Source of the DNA: Rhizophagus irregularis
Lineage: Eukaryota > Glomeromycota > Glomeromycetes > Glomerales > Glomeraceae
Reading direction: 5' to 3'
Assembly: GCF_026210795.1 (NCBI RefSeq)
Contig: NC_089444.1
Span: 3,028,501 to 3,092,500, forward strand
DNA: 64,000 bases
Shown here: positions 1-12,015 of the stretch, piece by piece
Position numbering within the stretch: the first letter of the stretch is position 1
How the letters are laid out: each line of letters opens with the position of its first letter
The notes under the pieces: model-generated
What the model was told of the DNA's origin: nothing
The model's database searches: none
The model's input: the letters and a program-made list of their open reading frames with translations, nothing else
Made by a program: the position numbers and the translations under genes

Positions 1-721
1 GTATCAAAAAAAATGATTATATCCAAAAACGATACTTTTATAATAAATTTCATGGTATTTTCTAATTAAAAATGAAAAATCAGAGTTAACGAATTTTTAC
101 ATTATTATAAGTTAAGCAAATTTTCTATAAAATTTGACTACAATTTAGGAATGAGCAGCTCAATTGATCAAAGCAAAACATTTGGCTGACATACCGAAAT
201 TAATTAGGATATATGAAAAAAAATTTAATTCTTTTATAATGAAAGAATTATATCGTAATTTATATGTACTCCCCATATATTATATTATACTTTTTGTAAG
301 TAAATTATTATTATGTTAAATGTATAATATAAAAAAAATTATTAAAACAATACTATATATCTATACTTCAATTAACTGATAAAACTAATTTTATTTATGG
401 GAATATTATAGACTATTATGTAGTCTAATCTCAGAAGGAAAACATGTGATATATAGTAAAAAAATATGGAGCGGAATATCAAAATTAAATCAATAAATCA
501 CTTAAATAACCAATAAAACCAAATAATCAATAAGCCATAACCATCAAATAAGGGCAAATGAGTCTTACAAATGAATATTACGTATTACGCAAATAATCAA
601 TAAATTCAGAATCAAATTTTTTATTATTTTTTCAAACGCGCACAGTTCTCTTGTTTTCTGTTTGATTTTTTACTTTTTTTAATATCGTTTGACATTATTT
701 TCTTTAAAAACATAACATAAC
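1..721. other. AT-rich non-coding flank
   Basis: I see no convincing gene here. The last 100 bases are T-rich and lead into the ATG at 722, so they probably contain the promoter and 5' leader of the downstream gene. No clear TATA box can be singled out in such AT-rich sequence. Confidence 0.5.
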
Positions 722-2890
722 ATGCCAACAGGAAGCTTACCTGAAGAAGTTCTGAAAGAAGTACGATATCGGGGTAAGTATTTATTGTTCTTTACAATAT
801 CAAATTCTAAATACTCTAACGTGTACCCGTATATCAGATTTTTGGGAAAAACACTATACCAAATGGGGGAATACGGAAACATGGGATAAATTTTTCATTG
901 AAAAAATACCCAATTCCTCAAGAAGCGAGTCACATAACGCTTTAGGCGCAGAACTGAACATATTAATTAAGAAATTAAAGCCCAATACGAGGGCAAGTCA
1001 AAAAGCGTTATTTCTGCAAAATAACTTAAAGGTCAGTATTTTCATGAATTAGCAAATGTGCTACGCCCCGTGCTGCTGGTATGGGGAAGAAGAGCGTTCA
1101 GCCTTATGTACGCCACGACATGTACATTCTGTTTTATAACATTTTGTACTACACCCTGCGCTGCTGGCATGGGGAAGAAGAGTGTCTGGCCTTTACATCG
1201 CTGCAGCGTGCACATTTTGTTCTTTTGTGGGAGCTGTACCCCGCGACTGATGGTCGAGTTGAGGCAATTTTGACCGAGGTGGGAAGCAAGCCACAGCCTA
1301 GCATATGCTCGTTGTGACTTGTCCTGTCTCTTGCTGAAAATGTGCTACGCCCCGTGCTGCTGGTATGGGGAGGAAGAGCGTTCAGCCTTATGTACGCCAC
1401 GACATGTACATTCTGTTTTATAACATTTTGTACTACACCCTGCGCTGCTGGCACGGGGAAGAAGAGTGTCTGGCCTTTACATCGCTGCAGCGTGCACATT
1501 GTGGGAGCTGTACTCCGCGACTGATGGTCGAGTTGAGGCCAATTTTGGCCGAGGTGGGAAGCGAGCCACAGCCTAGCATATGCTCGTTGTGACTTGTGCT
1601 GTCTCCTGCTGACTTAGCAAATTGTTTGCTAATCTTTTTTTTACCATACAGAATGAGAGAACCCTCGAAATTCCGCCTTCATATGATGAACAATCACGCG
1701 AAATTGAGAATGAGAAGGAACCTAACTCAACTGTTGAAGAATTAACATTTGAGCCACATATTGGCACATTACTTTTGCCATATAGAAAAGTTCTTGAAGA
1801 AATGCGGAGTCATCATGTAGAACAAGAATCACAACGAGCCCGACACTTATCTCATATGCTTAAGTGGTCTGTTGTGGACCATTCTCTGTTCAATAACTTC
1901 GAATTTGTTATCAGCTTACCTAGACCGGCCATTAACATGTCTTTATTAGAATTTGTCCTTATGGAAAACCAAAATAAACGGATTCATCACGCGGTTTTAA
2001 TTATGCGTAGTTTGATTTCCAAGGAAGTTGTGGACAATACAAACTGTGGTTTCAAAAAATGGATAGCAACGTTATGTGGATTTCGTACGAAGGAAAACTG
2101 TTGCATTATTGATATAGCAACAACATTAACAACAATTATTTCAGTCCTTCTCTATTCACCAACACCATGTCGAGGCCCAGGGAGTAAACCCTCAGAAAAT
2201 CATATAAAATCACAGTTATGGGCCAAAATCTTTTCTGATACATTCCTTATTTATTCAGATGATGATATCGATGTAAATTGGGAATATCATCACCAAATCC
2301 CAGGTAACGGCGAGAACGGGTCAGCTAGATCCGATTTTGCTGCTGTTATCTTTAACAGTATCGATCAACAGTTTCCCTTTTTTATAGTTGAGTCTGAGAC
2401 TGATGGATTTTCAGTCCATAAGGACGAAGTAGTCGTGACAGCAGAAGCTGCATTCGAATATAATCGCATTCTCACAGCTGCATTCTATCTATCGGAAGAT
2501 GAAGTAAATTCAACTCGTCTTCATATTGGCTTGATAAATGGGACAACTATTCATCTGGGTTTAATGAGAGCAATCTATGATGAGGAAAAGGGAACGTTGA
2601 TTTATGCTTATGAAGAAAACAACATCACTTTCAAACTTCATACTGGTAATCAAGAGGTTGATGTTGCAAATGCATTGAATTTAGTGGCATATTTGAGGAC
2701 AGATGTAAGTCAAGATGGAATTGCACTTAAAGCACTGCTTAATAGGAAAACAAATACTATACGCAATGGAAAGCTAATGTCAGCTTTACCACGTCTTCCT
2801 AAGAGAGCTGTCAAATCACGTCCAAAAAGTTTTACGGAGTTCACTCCTCAAGCTAAAAGGGTCAGATATACTGATAATTCGTTGGAGTAA
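722..2890 (+). CDS. Three-exon gene, unknown function, possible PD-(D/E)XK-like core
   Basis: The exons are 722-773, 838-1031 and 1652-2890, joined by GTAAGT..CAG and GTCAGT..CAG introns. The spliced frame is continuous and encodes 494 residues. The N-terminus (MPTGSLPEEVLKEVRYRDFW) is followed by an acidic linker and a globular region. Around residues 308-334 a strand-turn-strand pattern, SDFAAVIFN followed about 15 residues later by FFIVESET, resembles the D..(E)xE/K spacing of PD-(D/E)XK nuclease folds. Asp310 and Glu332/Glu334 would be the candidate residues, but the canonical Lys is not evident, so this is only an inference. The C-terminus is basic (PKRAVKSRPK, QAKRVRY), which would suit a nuclear or DNA-associated protein. 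I do not recognise the family. The start was chosen because the first exon opens with ATG and splices in frame. The second intron is about 620 bases, inflated by an inserted element. Confidence 0.72.
1058..1613. mobile_element. GC-rich tandem element inserted in an intron
   Basis: Two copies, about 1054-1337 and 1338-1612, with a 284-base period, lie within the second intron of the flanking gene. They are nearly identical except for a 10-base deletion in copy 2. Within each copy a shorter motif (gctgctggtatggggaagaa) recurs in diverged form. The nine bases TTAGCAAAT occur immediately left (1049-1057) and right (1614-1622) of the block, which looks like a target-site duplication. The base composition is much richer in G+C than the surroundings. 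Terminal inverted repeats are not obvious, so the element class is unknown. The short ORFs on both strands inside it are repeat shadows. Confidence 0.65.
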
Positions 2891-5736
2891 TGATTGATAT
2901 TATTGTTTGTTAGATTTTACTGATTAGTATCATGTATTATTATAATAATGTATAGCAATTAATATCATGTATATTATAATAATGTATAGTTGGGTTAAAT
3001 TAATATCATGTATTATTATAATAATTCTATCATATTCATGCTGGTAATTTATTATGTAATTTGCAAACTAAAAAAGAATTTTTCTATTTTTCTCATGCAG
3101 GTGTTTTTGATCCTTATTAAGGCGTATATGATCGATCAACTGCGGACATGCGTGTCCGGATTATTTTATTTTATTTTGTTGACAAGAAGAATGGTACATA
3201 CAGGAATTGATTATGAGTAATCTACAAAGTTTACGCGACCCGATAGATGATACGATAATAAAAATAGGAACACAAATAAACTAGTACCGAGATGCTATTA
3301 AACTAAAAAAAGAATTTATAAGGGAAGTGGTAACTAAATGTCAATAAAAGGAAGATTATCAAATTATCTAATGGAAAATGTTAAGAAATTAAACCAACAA
3401 CTATTGTGAAAAAAATTCGAAGAGGTGGCGATAACCTACCTTCTTAATTGTAGCGAAGTCTGACATCCATATAGGGATTAATGTAACCGATGTTAGATGA
3501 AGGAATTGTTGTTATTTCGTGACGATGCGGTATCTGTATCCAATCCTGGGTCTTTGAATAACGAACAACGATATCTCCAGATGTTATTATATACATATAT
3601 CTAATAATAAATCATATACAAAAGGTAAAAGGATGGATTGATAGATTTGTGGGAATTGATATGAGCTTCAAATAATTTGATCAAGCAACTCTGGGGATAA
3701 GGTTATGTAATAGAATATAAAACCTTTTCAGCGTTATCTATTGTAAAATTAAGCTTTTTCATCAAGAATACATTAAAATTTTAGAAATTATTGGCAAAAC
3801 TTCAATTTTTATATGCATTGATCACGTGATTTTTTGTTTCTGAAAAATCACAAAATCGGCATTATTTCAATGAAATTATAATTAGTCCTTTCATAACATT
3901 ATTTTATTTAGTTTTGCAACCAGTTTTATAGTCCAGTTTTATCAGTCAGTTTTATCAGTCAGTTTTGCGGTCAGGTCAATTTTGGTTGAAAACTGCAGTT
4001 TTAAAACCGAAACTGAACCGAACTGACCATTGGCATCCCTAATCTAGACGAGAAATTAACGGAATCAAAGAAACAAATTCTTGAAGAATTGGGTTCACTG
4101 AAAACGCTTATTGCTAGTAAATATATATTTTCTGTCTTGTATCTCATACGAAGTATATTCTTGATATACAGAAATATGGTATTTCTTCGGATGTATTGTT
4201 TATTATCATGATGGTTATATTACTTATTTTTAACTGTTTTGTTATTAACTTCAACATTATACTTGATGATTTAAATTCGCAATCTATTTCAATTAAAAAT
4301 AATATTCAGAAGATAATTTTGATTTACTTAATTGATGGAACACCCCAGTGATATATGATAAAATTTCTATCCTTAATTTGATTTTTTCATAAGGTATTTC
4401 CTAAAATTATGTATGGTATCATATAAAAATTTACTATTAGAGATTTTCTAAAATAAATTATAATTCGCTTTCAGTTATAAGAAGTTTCCTATTAAAAAAT
4501 GATTCTTTTTCAAACTTTTATAACTCTAGACTCTTCTTAACAATTTCATTTCAAATTTCGTGGAAGTACTCTAAATATCTGTCTCTTTCGTAAAATACTA
4601 GATAGTTTTTATTTTAAAAAAAAGTCATTAACATTTCGAAAACAATAATTTTTCTTTAGAATTTACGCAAAAATCGCTCATTTCATATTTCTAACTAAGG
4701 TTATAATTTATTTATTTAAATCAATTGTATTGCTCAAATGTTAATATAACATGAGTTGTCAAATTTTAAAAGTTTTCAGATAATTTAATGGAAAGAACGA
4801 ATCAACCGTTACATAGCTTAAATCTTTACAAGATAATGCAGATTATTTGATAAATATTTTTCTAAAAAAAATTAGTAACACTGTAATTATATTTATAAAT
4901 TCTGCATATATTGCAATTTGGCAGAAATTCCAATAATCCAATTATCCGCTTTAAATGAGCGTCTAATATTTATTATATGAAACATGGAACACCCAATGTA
5001 TCATGGCTACGTCTCGAACTATGTATTAATAAAATGTTGTGATATAATGCTATTTCTGCGAATGGATTTTATTATCAATAACAAACAATACTATTACATA
5101 CTAGTATTATCTATTATTTCTTGCATTTCACAAATGTTAAGAGGTCCATTAGACAACACAATTCACATCAGTAAAAGGTTTCCTTTGGTAATATAGAATA
5201 TACAACATCAACTAAACTTGGGTTTCGATCAAATCAGTATTTTATTCACTACAATATCATAATAAAAATATTTATTTAATTCGATAGTTTACATCTTATC
5301 TCCGTCTTAAGAAGCTTTACATTTCTGATTAACTAGTAGGAATAATAATAACACTCTGGGTTATACCTCAGTTGGTATTCGTCACTCGAATCCGGCAATA
5401 TATACACTAGTAATTTATGCGCATCTCTGCGTGATCGTCCAAAGGACTGAGACATATCTTGATAGATAAGCAGTAAATCCTGTGACACATTAATCGTGAT
5501 TAATATTATACGCATGATCGCTGGATAGAAAAAACTTTTTATATTGCCCCATATTCATTACTCCATTAATATTATAAGATGAACAAAAGAATTGCGCTAA
5601 TGCCGTCACCATATTACTATCATATTCCGCTTTATTCACTAAGCTCAAGATAAACTGAAATAGTAATTTGGATATAAGGAAAATCATCTTCTAATCTAAC
5701 TCGTTATTTAACATGCACAAAATTATTAATCTCACT
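2891..5736. other. Gene-poor region
   Basis: No intact gene is seen. At about 3905-4035 there is a cluster of CAGTTTTATCAGT-type direct repeats ending in TTGGCATCCCTA, reminiscent of a short hAT-like element terminus. Directly after it, 4040-4130 reads as a Leu/Glu/Lys-rich helical fragment (LDEKLTESKKQILEELGSLK) on the plus strand, which may be an orphan exon or relic. The remaining short ORFs look random. Confidence 0.4.
3905..4036. repeat. CAGTTTTATCAGT direct-repeat cluster, possible hAT-like end
   Basis: The block holds several tandem near-copies of CAGTTTTATCAGT, then CGAAACTGAACCGAACTGACC, and ends TTGGCATCCCTA. A second locus at 34019 begins TAGGGATTGGAACCGGTT. The reverse complement of the end seen here starts TAGGGATGCC, so both may be termini of related short non-autonomous elements. 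No partner end was found nearby. Confidence 0.35.
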
Positions 5737-5919
5737 CCTATAAAACGAACTAAGTTAAATTTGTGCTCATATGTAATAAATGTCTAAAAAAGCACCATTT
5801 TGTTTAATTTTGTTTTTTGCAATAACGGACAAAATGGTACAGACAAAATGGGGCTTTTTTAGACTTTTTTACACATGAACACAGATATAAAACGAATTTA
5901 ACATATTTCGTTTATAGGG
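5737..5919. mobile_element. Foldback (MITE-like) element
   Basis: The core is an inverted repeat: TGTCTAAAAAAGCACCATTT on the left pairs with AAATGGGGCTTTTTTAGAC on the right, extending outward to TGTGCTCAT / ATGAACACA. Weaker pairing continues to CCTATAAA (left) and TTTATAGGG (right). The structure is a palindrome of about 180 bases with a short loop and no ORF. It sits just downstream of the conserved 3' block of the first BTB-TLDc gene. Confidence 0.55.
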
Positions 5920-5929
5920 CACAAATTTT

Positions 5930-6600
5930 ACCCTAATAGTACTATTTTTTTCGAAATTTTTCATCAAATAGCGCAGTAATTACAAAAAAAAAAAATCTGA
6001 CATCGGTAAATTATTTCAATTTAAACGTATAAAATTATATATTGAAATAATAATAATGTCTTTGAGTTCCCAAATATTAATCATTCGTAATTTAAAAGTT
6101 GAGTTTTATAAAATCTTTTTTATTTCTTTGACTATTTTACTAAATTATTAGTGTCAATTTTTTATGATATATAAATAAATTTCAAAGGCTAATAAATAAA
6201 TTAACCTCTAACTTTCTAGTGATTTATACAGATACATTCTATTCATTGACGACTCAGTAAATTTGATAGTATAAGTAGATTTATTCGTCTGAGTGTTCGT
6301 TTTGGTGAAGATGTTCTTATTATTTATTGCTCTTCTATATCTTTACAACCTATCCTTGTTTTACTAGCTTATTCTTTTACACAAGTATTTACTTTTGTTT
6401 GTTGAGGAAAAAAAGGCATTAATACTGCTGATTGAAGCAGATCGCCTAGTCACTTTATTTATATTTTATTTTGTAAATTCAAAAAAAGCTATATTACTAA
6501 GTGCTACCCATCCAGATCAATATATGTGATTATATCAAATTTATTTATTAATGATTAAAATTTTTTTTTCTTTTTTAAGTAGAAATAATAAATTTGAAAA
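5930..6600 (-). repeat. Conserved 3' spacer block of BTB-TLDc array (copy 1)
   Basis: This spacer includes the strings CAAATAGCGCAGTAATTAC and the segment around 6220-6420 (tttatacagatacattctat ... ctcttctatatctttac), which recur 3' of the other array genes at about 9180-9540, 15540-16080, 17930-18550 and 20400-21060. It shows that the duplicated unit includes gene plus spacer, not just coding sequence. Confidence 0.6.
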
Positions 6601-6603
6601 CTA

Positions 6604-8122
6604 CTACTGTTCAACTATTTGGAACACTTCACATTCTTCTACAGTAAAATTATTTTCAGTTTTTCTAATTGGTTTTTCATAAGAACCTTTTTCACAGTAA
6701 CAATGACCAAGTTTCCATATAATAAGGTCTCTAGTTCCAAATGATGGACCATACGGATCTCCATTATTTATGGCAAAACTTTTATTCGTTACACGACTTA
6801 AAATGTAATCTTCTATTCTATCATTGTTAAAAGAAAATATAAAACTATCTTTAGTAAAACCCCATATATTACTAGAATACCATTTAATTGGATTATATCC
6901 TCCAAGAATTTCATTGCTATCTTTCACTTTAATAATTGTTACCGTGCGAGGTATACCATCACAAATTTCGTGAAATTTATGTGGTGTAAGTCCATCACGG
7001 GATCCGCGAAACAATAATTTAAATTCATAAGGAGAAGTTAACTTATAGTCAGTAATTTTTAATCTGTCAATCCATTTTGAGATCAATTCGGTATGTTGAG
7101 ATGTAATGATTTTTGAATAAACGGTTTTTAAGTTAGTTACATGAGGTTTTAAATTATTGCTTAGTAGCTTACTATTGGGATCCAAAAGACTTAAAAATGA
7201 TTTTAATAAATTTTTATATAAATCTTTTGGCAGAATTTTCTTATAAGGTAATACTTTATCTGTAAATTCTTTAGAAGTTAAATAGTAGAATTTAATAAAT
7301 GGAATAAATTGTTGTAAAGTACCCTTTAAAACGTTAAAATCGTCTTTTGAATAATTTGTGACATCAGCAGAAAGACCTGGATTTTGTGCAAGTCCCCATT
7401 TAAGAACATGTTCCCAAATTTGAATTTCACTCATTTGAAGATTATCATTTTGAATTATCGAAAGAAAAAGTTTTTCTGGAATTGAAGAAAAATTCAATGA
7501 GTCGAATATCTTAACTGGTTCTTTCGTCATTAAATCAGTACAATATTTTTGAAGTTCGGAGAAAGAATCATTTTCGAAGCTTGTTTGATATATCAAATTA
7601 AAATTTTGTTCACTCCAATTCGCTTTATTTTCGATCAAAAAGGATTGTAAATATGGGATTAATTCTTGAAGACTAAGTTCACTAGCGGCCATTAGGATTT
7701 GAATTATATCTGAATTATCATATTCATTTAAAGAAAGGTTTCCACCATAAATATACCTAAAAAAAAAATAATTATTTATAAAAAAAGAATAATTTTAAAA
7801 ATTATTTTATTTAATTACTATTATTAAAAAGCGTCAATTGTTATTATAAAATTTTTTTTTCTTACCTCAAAATTATTTGAAAAATTTCAGGAGAAATATT
7901 TGGTAATTTAATATGTGTTAAAGTACCATCATTTTTTTTTTTATTAGTTGATAAAATTCTTCGCAAGTAAGGAGAACGATAATATAAAATAACCATATGA
8001 GCACGAAATATTTTTATATAAGGATCATTACCAACTTCAATAGTAATATCATAATATTCTTCATCATTTAATATTTCGGTTAAATTTTGCAATAATTTTG
8101 GTAATAATTTATTATTAGACAT
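6604..8122 (-). CDS. BTB-BACK-TLDc protein, copy 1
   Basis: Two exons, 8122-7866 and 7756-6604, are joined across a GTAAG..TTTAG intron within an AG|G arginine codon and give 469 residues. Residues about 22-120 form a BTB/POZ fold (EEYYDITIEVGNDPYIKIFR; the intron falls after IFQIIL). A BACK-like helical region follows (about 120-230). Residues about 325-467 form a TLDc domain with LLFRGSRDG, ILGGYNPIKW, KDSFIFSF, GPSFG, SYEKPIRK and EECEVFQI. BTB domains dimerise and commonly dock substrates on Cullin-3 ligases. TLDc domains are linked to oxidative-stress protection and V-ATPase binding. The combined role in this fungus is not known. The start ATG is the first in frame and lies 109 bases from a CACGTG motif. 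All reading frames across the splice are open, so I regard it as intact. Confidence 0.9.
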
Positions 8123-8149
8123 TATTTATTTTCTATGAAAAAAAAAAAT

Positions 8150-8236
8150 GTGGAGAAAATAAATCCTAATTTGTGATGGACCAACCTTATATAATTAGCT
8201 AAATATATTCTGTATAACGTAAACATTTGGCACGTG
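8150..8236 (-). promoter_or_regulatory. Conserved BTB-TLDc promoter block (copy 1)
   Basis: Reading on the minus strand, CACGTG (8231-8236) is followed by AACGTTATACAGAATA, AATTATATAAGGTTGG and a TTAGGATT motif just before the ATG. The same order is found 5' of copies 3, 4, 5, 6 and 7. The TATATAAGG string is a plausible TATA box and the palindrome a plausible bHLH-type E-box. Function is inferred from conservation. Confidence 0.6.
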
Positions 8237-8488
8237 ACTAAATAATTGCAGCCAAAAATCATGTGATATTTTCATCACGTTTCGAACGTTTGAGTTATAA
8301 TTATAAAAAAATCGATATAATAATTCTATAAAATTTGTATAAGATATAACCTGGTCTCAATCTGATGATTAGTGACACTCACTCTGTGTCAGGCACAAAA
8401 TTCAACAAAAAAATAAAATAAATAAATTCCTTCTTTGAAATTTACATATCAAATGGCGCAGTAATCATGAAAATTTAGTTGCAAAAAA

Positions 8489-8954
8489 CTACCCCAGTGG
8501 CACCGACAAATTTAGCGATCACGTGACCAATTTTATCGATCATTCCCAAAAATGGTAAGCAGATTTAACGAAAAAATTTATTGTTATTATTTTTTTTGAA
8601 TAAAACTTACTACAGACATTTTCTAATTTTAAAATTCATACACTATACCTAAATTTGCTTGGTCTGCAAGTTTACTTAGGCAATAAAGGTAGTTTTGAAT
8701 ACAGAATTTTGTAAAATTAATTATTTACGAATTATCATATAAAAAGTCAAAAATTTATATTTAAGCGTATTTTTATCGTATAGGTAAATTTGTAGAGCGT
8801 TCAAAAATACACAAACCATGTAAGTTTAAAAAATTTATGGCGTTTATATTGTGTTTTATTCTTATTTTTTTTATTTTTTCGTTAAATCTGCTTACAATTT
8901 TTGGTAATGATCGATAAAATTGGTCACGTGATCGCTAAATTGCCACTGGGGTAG
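8489..8954. mobile_element. Palindromic MITE in array spacer
   Basis: The left end begins CTACCCCAGTGGCA and the right end reads TGCCACTGGGGTAG. The arms pair almost perfectly for about 85 bases, and each contains GCGATCACGTGACCAATTTT or its complement. The flanks GTTGCAAAAAA (left) and GTTGAAAAAAA (right) look like a diverged target duplication of about 10 bases, and the element is absent from the equivalent spacer of the other array copies. There is no coding capacity. The arms carry CACGTG, the same hexamer found in the neighbouring gene promoters. Confidence 0.75.
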
Positions 8955-9558
8955 TTGAAAAAAAACAAACTACGGCATTAGTAGATTCTTTTAAACTTAG
9001 TAAATCATACAAAACATTTAAAAATGTTTAACTAATATCACATGTAAATAGCTTTATGAAAAGGAATACTAATGTTATGCTTTTGAATTTCCCAAATAAT
9101 GAATTAAAATTAAATCTTTTTTTTTTTGGAAGATTTCTTTGGCTTTTAAAAATATACTGATAATTTTACCCAACTTTAAATGACAATTTTTTATAGTAAA
9201 ATAAAAAAATAAATAAGTTTTTTCTATTTTAATCCCTGAGACCCTGACTTTTCAGTGGTTTATTGGCATACATTCTATCCATTAATAATTCAGTATTTAC
9301 TCGCTTGGAAACCTCATTCAGTTCATAGTGTTTTAGACAAAGAAATTTTTACAACCTCTTCTTGTTATATACTGATGAAAATTTCTATTCTTTTAAACGA
9401 CTATTTATTATCGTTTGTTGAGAAAAAAAAGAATTAATACTTTAATTGGAGCATAGATTTATTTATATCATGAATTTCAATAATGTTTACTTGTTAGTGA
9501 TTATACTTTTTCCTTTTTTGAAATAGAAATAATAAATTTAAAAAATCAATGCAACATA

Positions 9559-11081
9559 CTACTGATCAATTATTTGAAAAACTTCACATTCTTCTATAGT
9601 AAATACAATATTAGCTTTTCTAATTTGTTTTTTATAAGATCTTTTTTTACAACGACAATATACGCTAAATAAATCGTATTCTAATATAATAAGGTCTCCA
9701 TCACCAAATGATGGACCGCGAATACTTCCGTTTACAATAGCACAATTTTCATTCATTACACGACTTAAAATGTGGTCTTCAATTCTATCATTATTAAAAG
9801 AAAATATGAAACTATCTTTGGTAATACCCCACACATAATCCGATTCCCATTTAATTGGATTATATCCTCCAAGAATTTCGTTACTATCTATTACTTTAAT
9901 AATTGTTACTGTGCGAGATATACCATCACAAATTTCATAAAATTTATCTCGTGTAAGTCCATCACGGGATCCGCGAAATAATAATTTATATTTATATTAA
10001 GAAGTTAACTTGTCAGTAATTTCTAATCTATTGATCCATTTTGAGATCAATTCAGTATGTTGAGATGTAGTGATTTTTGAATCAATGGTTTTTAAGTTAG
10101 TTAAATGAGGGTTTAAATTATTGTTCAGCTTACTATTAGGTTCTAAAAGACTTAAAAATGATTTTAATAAATCTTTATATAATCCTTTTGGCAAAATTTT
10201 CTTATAAGGTAATACTTTATCTGTAAATTCTTTAGAAGTTAAATTGTAGAATTTAATAAATGGAATGAATTGTTGTAAGGTAATCTTTAAAGCGTTAAAA
10301 TCGTCTTTCGAATAGTTTGTAACATTAGAAGGAAGTTCTGGATGTTGTGCATGTCCCCATTTAAGAATATGTTCCCAAACTTGAATTTCACTCATTTGAA
10401 GATTATCATTTTGAATTATTGTGATTAAAAGTTTTTCTGGAATTGAGGAGAAATTTAATGAGTTAAATATCTTAATTGGCTCTTTTGTCATTAAATCAGT
10501 ACAATATTTTTGAAGTTCATAAAAAGAATCATTTTCAAAGCTTGTTTGATATATCAAATTAAAATTTTGTTTCATCCAATTCGCTTTATTTTCGATCAAA
10601 AAGGATTGTAAATATGGGATTAATTCTTGAAGACTAAGTTCACTAGCGGCAATTAGGATTTGAATTATATCTGAATTATCATATTCATTTAAAGAAAGTT
10701 TTCCACCATAAATATACCTAAAAAAAACAATTATTTATAGAAAAAAAAATTATTTTATTTAATTATTATTAAAATACGTCAACTATTTTTATCATTATAA
10801 AATTTTTTCTTACCTCAAAATTTTTGAAAAATTTCAGGAGAAATATTTGGTAATTTAATATGTGTTAAAGTACCATCATTTTTCTTTTTATTAGTTGATA
10901 AAATTCTTCGCAAGTAAGGAGAACGATAATGTAAAATAACCATACTATGAGCACGAAATATTTTTATATAAGGGTCATTACCAACTTCAATAGTAATATC
11001 ATAATATTCTTCATTACTTTCATTACTTAATATTTCGGTTAAATTTTGTAATAATTTTGGTAATAATTTATTATTAGACAT
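9559..11081 (-). pseudogene. BTB-BACK-TLDc pseudogene, copy 2
   Basis: The layout matches copy 1: exon 1 is 11081-10814 and exon 2 is 10717-9559. Two disabling changes are visible. First, exon 1 lacks one base near 10825 relative to the other copies (aaaatttttg instead of aaaattatttg), so the frame reaches a TGA at 10817-10815, just before the splice donor. Second, exon 2 has an in-frame TAA at 9999-9997 where the other copies encode SPY at the start of the TLDc domain. Exon 1 also has in-frame insertions (SNES near residue 19 and an extra Ser in RAHSMVIL). Downstream TLDc motifs (KDSFIFSF, GPSFG, EECEVFQI) survive. Its proximal 5' region is cut by the adjacent Mutator-like insertion. The inference is that loss of the promoter preceded or accompanied decay. 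Confidence 0.85.
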
Positions 11082-11194
11082 TATTTATTTCCTACGAGAA
11101 AAGAAAAAAAATACAATATGGAGAAAATGAACCCTAATTTGTGGATGGACCGATGGAGTTCATGTAATTAGCTAATGTATTCTAACATGGGTAG

Positions 11195-11782
11195 TCTTAC
11201 CACACCACCCTCGGTTACACAAAATATTTGTTGGGGTGTGATAGGACCCAGAAATATATATAAAAGGGTCAGGTTTGAGTTTGCGTATTTTGAACTAAAA
11301 AAATCATGAAAATCTTTCCTTTTTTAGATAATTTTTGATAATTTCAGTCAGAATTTTATTTCCTATTATAGTAACCGACTGACATATCATAATTCCGGCC
11401 CTGAAAAAATGCGTAGTAAAAAAATTTTTTCATCACCTGACCCCTATATATATATTTCTGGGTCCTGGTGTGATTTCCGATGTTGTGACAAATAAGGATC
11501 AGGCTAGTAAAAAAAACTGTCCCTCAGGCAAATATATGAATCTTGACCCGTCACGTACGTGAAACTTGACCCACCTGCATGCACGTTGTCGATCCTATTC
11601 ATGGTGTATTGTAAAATATATGTGATCGACAACGTGCATGCAGTGGGTCAAGATTAATCCATGTGACGGGTCAAGATTCATATTTTTGCGTCCCTCAGAT
11701 AAATATAAAAAATGCGAACGCGGATATCACGTGACAATGTGACGCTAAATGTCACTGTGTAACCGAGGGTGGTGTGGTAAGA
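11195..11782. mobile_element. Nested palindromic MITE at MULE left end
   Basis: Perfect 27-base terminal inverted repeats run TCTTACCACACCACCCTCGG... at 11195-11221 and its complement at 11756-11782. Between them lie two further, independent inverted repeats: one with arms 11244-11274 and 11435-11465 (GGACCCAGAAATATATATA), and one with arms about 11537-11594 and 11624-11680 (CTTGACCC..GCATGCACGTTGTCGATC). No ORF is present. The arrangement looks like foldback elements inserted side by side inside an older one. Confidence 0.75.
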
Positions 11783-12015
11783 TTTTCGAGCATCCTTATC
11801 CTGGACCTCGAATTTGATTGGGCAAAAATTGTTATATTTTTGTAGCACAAGTTAATAAATTTCATACTGAATTTTATATACAAAATACAGACAGAATAAA
11901 ATTAAATTTTCAACTAAAAAATGCATAATTTTTTATAATGTATTTATTTCGTGCAAGAATTACACTTACTATTAAAAAATTTTTTATTGACAGATTATTT
12001 ACATCAAAATAATTA

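Noticed and set aside
1058-1592. Paired ORFs (MLRPVLLVWG.., MCTLQRCK..) in and around the tandem repeat
   Set aside because: They are repeat copies in intronic sequence, in different frames and strands, with no start or splice logic.
5341-5400. tRNA-like string (gggttatacctcagttggta .. tcgaatcc)
   Set aside because: A plausible B-box-like string is present, but no acceptor stem or anticodon arm can be folded around it.
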